From the NCBI GenBank assembly GCA_005772945.1, contig SXIE01000302.1:1-9455 (forward strand): a stretch of 9,455 bases of DNA, in the 5' to 3' direction. Origin of the DNA: Pseudomonadota bacterium (GTDB lineage: Bacteria > Myxococcota > UBA9042 > PHBI01). Under the pieces are notes generated by a model. It did not search any database. It was not told the origin of the DNA and was given only the letters and a program-made list of their open reading frames with translations. Numbering within the stretch: the first letter of the stretch is position 1; each line of letters opens with the position of its first letter. This document shows positions 6,823 through 9,455 of this stretch, one piece after another. The position numbers and the translations under genes were made by a program.

Positions 6823-7331
6823 TTGGGCTCGACCAGGCCTGGCCCGCCGGGCCCAAGGGCGGCAGACCCGTCTGTGGCGGCGACAGGGAGGATCGGCGCC
6901 CAGATCAAGCGGTCCAGCAGGCCATCATCGATGAAGCGCCCGGTGCTGCCGAACGCGAGCACGTTGCGGCTCTCGCCATGGTGGTCCTCGGCGATGAAGA
7001 GGAGGCCGCGCCCGGAGGGATCGTAGCCGAGCTGGACGATGGCGTTCTTGAGCCAGCGCCCGCCGGTGCTGAGCTCGATCGTCTCGGGCAGGGTGTAGAA
7101 CCCTTCGGTCGGGAGCCGGCGCAGGGTCCAGATCCAACCGGCGTCCGCGAGCGGCACGACCGGCTCGCCCCAGAACCAGCGGTTGCGGCGGTTCGAGCCG
7201 GGGCGGACGACGAAGCGGCTGCCGTCGGCGCGCGCGCCGAGGAAGACGAGCGCGCCGGCCGGGATGGCGTCCTCGCGCCCGGGGAGCGCGGTGGTCGTGC
7301 GATAGAGTCCCGAGGGGATGAAGTCGGCCAT
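6819..7331 (-). CDS. Conserved-looking 170-aa protein of unknown function, first gene of the ABC operon
   Basis: I do not recognise the family. The protein has no signal peptide or membrane segment and should be cytosolic. It is rich in aromatic residues and short beta-like stretches: GLYRTTT (8-14), IPAGALVFLG (23-32), RNRWFWGEP (49-57), GFYTLPE (77-83), KNAIVQLGY (95-103), LLFIAED (110-116) and APILPV (145-150). It ends in a Gly/Ala/Pro-rich tail. Cysteines are absent. Start is ATG at 7331, with only a weak G-rich stretch ahead of it. Its stop overlaps the ATPase start by 4 nt, which ties it to the transporter and suggests a regulatory or substrate-related role. Base composition and codon style match its neighbours. 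Confidence 0.75.
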   Translation of the reverse strand: MADFIPSGLYRTTTALPGREDAIPAGALVFLGARADGSRFVVRPGSNRRNRWFWGEPVVPLADAGWIWTLRRLPTEGFYTLPETIELSTGGRWLKNAIVQLGYDPSGRGLLFIAEDHHGESRNVLAFGSTGRFIDDGLLDRLIWAPILPVAATDGSAALGPGGPGLVEPN

Positions 7332-7360
7332 GTGCGCCCCGCCGCAAGAGTAAGCGAGGC

Positions 7361-7389
7361 ATCCTGCCGCGGTGCGGGGCGGCGGTCAA
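7361..7389 (-). promoter_or_regulatory. Candidate sigma-70-type promoter for the ABC operon
   Basis: On the minus strand TTGACC (7389-7384) matches the -35 box at 5 of 6 positions. After a 17-bp spacer comes CAGGAT (7366-7361), which keeps the three most conserved -10 bases (A at 2, A at 5, T at 6). The start point would fall about 20-25 nt before the ATG at 7331. This is the only good match seen in the 80-bp gap after the preceding gene. Confidence 0.35.
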
Positions 7390-7411
7390 TCGGGCACTGC
7401 GGCGCTTCGAC

Positions 7412-8371
7412 TCACGGTGGGTAGGTCAGGTCCGCGGCGCGGACGTACGCATTTTCCAGCCGCGCGCAGCCGTTCGAACTGCCGAGGCCGGGCACCTCGA
7501 CCAGCTGGACCCAGCCGGCGTTCCCGACGACGACGACGCGCGTGGTCTGGGCGGCGCGCGCCCAGGTGGGCCCGTCGGCCGACGCATGCACGCTTGCACC
7601 ACCGTGCAAGATGGCGGGGCCGTGGTATTGGCCGCTGACGACGATGCCGCAGAGGCCGGCGCCGACCCCTGTCAGGAAGTCGCCGTACTCGCCGTCGAAC
7701 CACTGGACGTTCGCGGCCTCGGTCCAACCGGTGACGCGCGTGCCGTCGCTCCAGCTCGCGGACACCTTGTTCCAGCCAGCGCGAGCCGCGATGCGCTCGA
7801 GCTGGAGACCGCTGCCAGAGCCAAAGCGGAGGGTCCACGCGGGCGACGCGGCGTTCGGCGCCGAGCGCAGCGGGAGCGTCTCGCCGGTCGGGATCATTCG
7901 CCGCGCACTGGGCGCGATGCGGTGTTTGGGAGAGAGCTCGCGCGTGTCGCCGAGAGTCAGGTCAACGCACTTTACGCGCACGGCCGGAATGTGGATGTTG
8001 GCCGCCTCGAGGTCGACGTGTAGCGCGAGCTCGGCACCGGAGGCGGTCTCGGCCACGAGCCGCGAGCGCGGCCCGAGCGTCAGGAACCCCGCGTCGCCAC
8101 GCCAAACGCGGCGCGTGCGCAGCGGGAGTGCGCTCGGGGCGAGGGTCGCATCGAAGGCGAGCGGCGATCGGACGTGAATGGTCGCCGCCGTGTCGGCCAA
8201 CGCGACGCTGACCGGAAGGCCGTCGAGCGCGATCCCGAACGGCGCGCCGCGTGCCACGGGGACCTGCGCCTCGAGGTGGCGGGGCCGACCCTCGACGGTG
8301 CACACGGCGGCGGGCGGCGGCACCGGAGCGGTCGCGAGCATCGCCAGAAACCAGGGCGCGAAGGTCATCAT
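7412..8371 (-). CDS. Predicted secreted protein with SH3-like modules, function unknown
   Basis: A 319-aa protein beginning with two adjacent ATG codons (8371 and 8368). The first 22 residues are hydrophobic and Ala/Pro-rich without a basic N-region, an imperfect but plausible signal peptide, perhaps cleaved after PPPAA. The remainder is beta-rich. Residues about 166-222 (LPLRSAPN ... GWNKVSASW ... VTGWTEAANV) look like a bacterial SH3 domain. Residues about 256-315 (ASVHASADG ... GNAGWVQLVEV ... AYVRAADL) look like a second, degenerate one. Four cysteines (C24, C135, C241, C302) could form disulfides in the periplasm. SH3b domains often bind peptidoglycan or proteins; that role is an inference. 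The gene starts 60 bp after der on the same strand and precedes the ABC operon by 80 bp. A hairpin touches its start codon. Confidence 0.72.
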   Translation of the reverse strand: MMTFAPWFLAMLATAPVPPPAAVCTVEGRPRHLEAQVPVARGAPFGIALDGLPVSVALADTAATIHVRSPLAFDATLAPSALPLRTRRVWRGDAGFLTLGPRSRLVAETASGAELALHVDLEAANIHIPAVRVKCVDLTLGDTRELSPKHRIAPSARRMIPTGETLPLRSAPNAASPAWTLRFGSGSGLQLERIAARAGWNKVSASWSDGTRVTGWTEAANVQWFDGEYGDFLTGVGAGLCGIVVSGQYHGPAILHGGASVHASADGPTWARAAQTTRVVVVGNAGWVQLVEVPGLGSSNGCARLENAYVRAADLTYPP

Positions 8372-8372
8372 C

Positions 8373-8399
8373 GGGGGCCTCGCGAGCGGGGAGGCCCCC
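8373..8399 (-). promoter_or_regulatory. Hairpin abutting the start codon of the 319-aa gene
   Basis: GGGGGCCTC (8373-8381) and GAGGCCCCC (8391-8399) are perfect 9-bp inverted repeats with a 9-nt loop. Read on the minus strand, the hairpin ends 1 nt before ATG at 8371, and its 3' arm contains the only GAGG Shine-Dalgarno candidate. It could therefore mask the ribosome site. It also lies just after der and could act as a terminator, but no T-run follows. Confidence 0.45.
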
Positions 8400-8424
8400 T
8401 CGACACCCGATCCGCGGTTTGGTT

Positions 8425-8442
8425 CCCCTCCTTAAGAAGGGG
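8425..8442. repeat. Imperfect 18-bp palindrome across the der stop codon
   Basis: The stretch CCCCTCCTTAAGAAGGGG is self-complementary except for one mismatched pair, and has CTTAAG at its centre. It covers the last codons and TAA stop of der. On the minus strand it supplies AAGGAGG right after the stop, but no start codon lies at useful distance. It resembles short palindromic repeats dispersed in many genomes, but only one copy is seen here. Confidence 0.4.
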
Positions 8443-9455
8443 TGGGTTCGTCCTCGGACTCGGACTCGCTTTCGGACTCGGACTCGGACTCGCCCTCTTC
8501 CTCGACCTCGCCCTCGCCCTCTTCCTCGACCTCGCCCTCGAGCTCGACCTCCAGCTCCGCCGGCTCGACCGCCCACTCATCGGACGCAAGCCGCTGCGCG
8601 TCGAGCTCCTCGAGCCGGTCCCAGTCGATCTCCTCGACCTCCTGCCCGAGCTTCTGCCGCGCCTCGGCCACCCGCGCCCCCATCCCGTCGGGCACGGCCG
8701 AGCGCCGCGTCCGCGCCCTCACGATAATGCGCAGCGGCGTCCCCTCGAAGGACCAGTGCTCGCGGAAGCGATTCGACAAGAAACGTCGGTAGCTGAAGTG
8801 CAGCCCGACCGGATCGTTGCACCATAGAATGATGGTCGGCGGCCCCGAGGCGACCTGCGTCGCGTAGTACAGCTTGAGGCGCCGGTTCTTCACGACCGGC
8901 GGCTGGTGCACGTGCAGGATCTGCTCGAACACCTTGTTCAGCTCCGAGGTCGACACGCGGCGCGTGAAGTTCCGATGCGCCTGGTCCACCAGCTCGAAGA
9001 TCTTCGTCGCGCGCTGCCCGGTCAGCCCCGAGAGGGTCAGGATCGGCGCCCACTTGATGAAGTCGAGCTTCTCTTGGACGGTCTTGACGTGCTCGCCGAA
9101 GGTGGCGTTGTCCTTGGCCCCGAGGGCATCCCACTTGTTGAGCAGGATGACGCACGCGCGCCCCTTCTCGGCGATGAGCCCGGCCAAGCGCGCGTCCTGA
9201 TCGCTCACGCCCTCGGTCGCGTCGAGCACCATCAGGCAGACCTGGGCGCGGTCGATCGCCTTGAAGGTTCGAACGATCGAGATGCGCTCGACGCTCGTCT
9301 TGACCCACTTCCGACGTCGGACGCCCGCCGTGTCGATGAAGAGATAACGCTGCTCGGTGCCGTCCTCGCGCTTGACCATGATGACGCTGTCGATCGAGTC
9401 GCGCGTGGTCCCGGGAACCTCCGACACGATCATGCGCTCCTCGCCGAGGAGGCGA
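8432..9455 (-). CDS. der: GTPase Der (EngA), second G domain to C-terminus; 5' end outside window
   Basis: Der is an essential double-GTPase that acts in maturation of the large (50S) ribosomal subunit. The frame runs off the right edge; reading starts at RLLGEERMIVS, just after the second-domain P-loop. Visible motifs are G2 PGTTRD, G3 DTAG, G4 NKWD and a G5 region reading LSGLTG where SALTG is usual. The KH-like domain follows (QPPVVKNRRLKLYYATQ, CNDPVGLHFSYRRFL, GTPLRIIVRAR). Normal Der proteins end soon after this point, but here about 90 further residues follow: a charged helical stretch, then a strongly acidic tail with a twice-repeated EGEVEEEG unit and six Glu-Ser pairs, ending EDEPTPS. 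The stop is TAA at 8434-8432. Family assignment is firm; the tail is unexplained. Confidence 0.95.
   Translation of the reverse strand, partial: RLLGEERMIVSEVPGTTRDSIDSVIMVKREDGTEQRYLFIDTAGVRRRKWVKTSVERISIVRTFKAIDRAQVCLMVLDATEGVSDQDARLAGLIAEKGRACVILLNKWDALGAKDNATFGEHVKTVQEKLDFIKWAPILTLSGLTGQRATKIFELVDQAHRNFTRRVSTSELNKVFEQILHVHQPPVVKNRRLKLYYATQVASGPPTIILWCNDPVGLHFSYRRFLSNRFREHWSFEGTPLRIIVRARTRRSAVPDGMGARVAEARQKLGQEVEEIDWDRLEELDAQRLASDEWAVEPAELEVELEGEVEEEGEGEVEEEGESESESESESESEDEPTPS
8453..8491 (-). repeat. Hexanucleotide repeat coding Glu-Ser in the Der tail
   Basis: On the minus strand the unit GAGTCC (Glu-Ser) occurs three times, followed by one GAAAGC (also Glu-Ser), two more GAGTCC and a closing GAG ahead of GAC. 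The unit length is a multiple of three, so slippage changes tail length without breaking the frame. The synonymous GAAAGC unit shows that the dipeptide, not only the DNA repeat, is kept. Confidence 0.8.
8492..8539 (-). repeat. Two perfect 24-bp tandem repeats in the Der tail
   Basis: Positions 8492-8515 and 8516-8539 are identical. On the minus strand each encodes the octapeptide EGEVEEEG. Perfect identity at DNA level suggests a recent duplication within der. Confidence 0.85.

Noticed and set aside
6059..6856. An upstream extension of the permease frame that would give a 979-aa protein
   Set aside because: The extra N-terminal part is Arg/Pro-rich with no domain, and it overlaps the ATPase gene, whose motifs are complete in another frame. 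The GTG at 6058 overlapping the ATPase stop is the natural start.
7366..7383. A short GCCGC/GCGGC stem after the 319-aa gene as a terminator
   Set aside because: Only 5 bp, no T-run, and it overlaps the spacer of the candidate sigma-70 promoter. It is expected by chance in such sequence.
8442..8792. A plus-strand frame with Ser/Asp repeats opposite the Der tail
   Set aside because: Its repeats are the complement of the Glu-Ser and Glu-rich coding repeats of der, whose conserved KH-like and G domains prove the minus frame.

Overview
The window is GC-rich, densely coded DNA with codons ending mostly in G or C, so long open frames appear antisense to nearly every gene. The gene content points to a delta-proteobacterial lineage, most likely Myxococcota: a YfbK-type von Willebrand lipoprotein behind a sigma-54 promoter, many secreted or lipoprotein hypotheticals, and an ABC-2 permease fused to a CPBP protease. 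That assignment is an inference from gene style, not from a marker gene comparison.

Plus strand, left part. The window opens inside the 3' end of an adenylate kinase gene (to 337). A 191-bp intergenic region (338-528) follows. It holds a possible adk terminator, a cluster of TTGCC/GGCAA half-sites, and an exact match to the sigma-54 -24/-12 consensus at 475-490. Next comes a lipoprotein with a von Willebrand A domain and intact MIDAS residues (529-2151). A 159-bp convergent intergenic region (2152-2310) carries a perfect 12-bp inverted repeat that may terminate both converging units.

Minus strand, right part. Six genes read leftward from the right edge: der (EngA) GTPase, lacking its 5' end (9455-8432); a secreted protein with SH3-like modules (8371-7412); a 170-aa protein of unknown function (7331-6819); an ABC ATPase (6822-6055); a 713-aa ABC-2 permease fused to a CPBP/CAAX-type intramembrane protease domain (6058-3917); and a lipoprotein with a tight cysteine cluster (3831-2311). 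The 170-aa gene, the ATPase and the permease are joined by 4-nt stop/start overlaps (TTGA, GTGA) and are almost certainly co-translated. The lipoprotein gene follows after 85 nt and may belong to the same unit. A plausible sigma-70 promoter lies just before the 170-aa gene.

Most notable: the sigma-54 control region of the VWA lipoprotein; the coupled operon combining an unknown cytosolic protein, a transporter, a fused membrane protease and a lipoprotein, which could be an export-and-processing or envelope-maintenance system; and a repeat-built acidic Glu/Ser tail on Der. Substrates and functions of the operon cannot be read from the sequence. No RNA gene, CRISPR array, insertion sequence or phage gene was seen.
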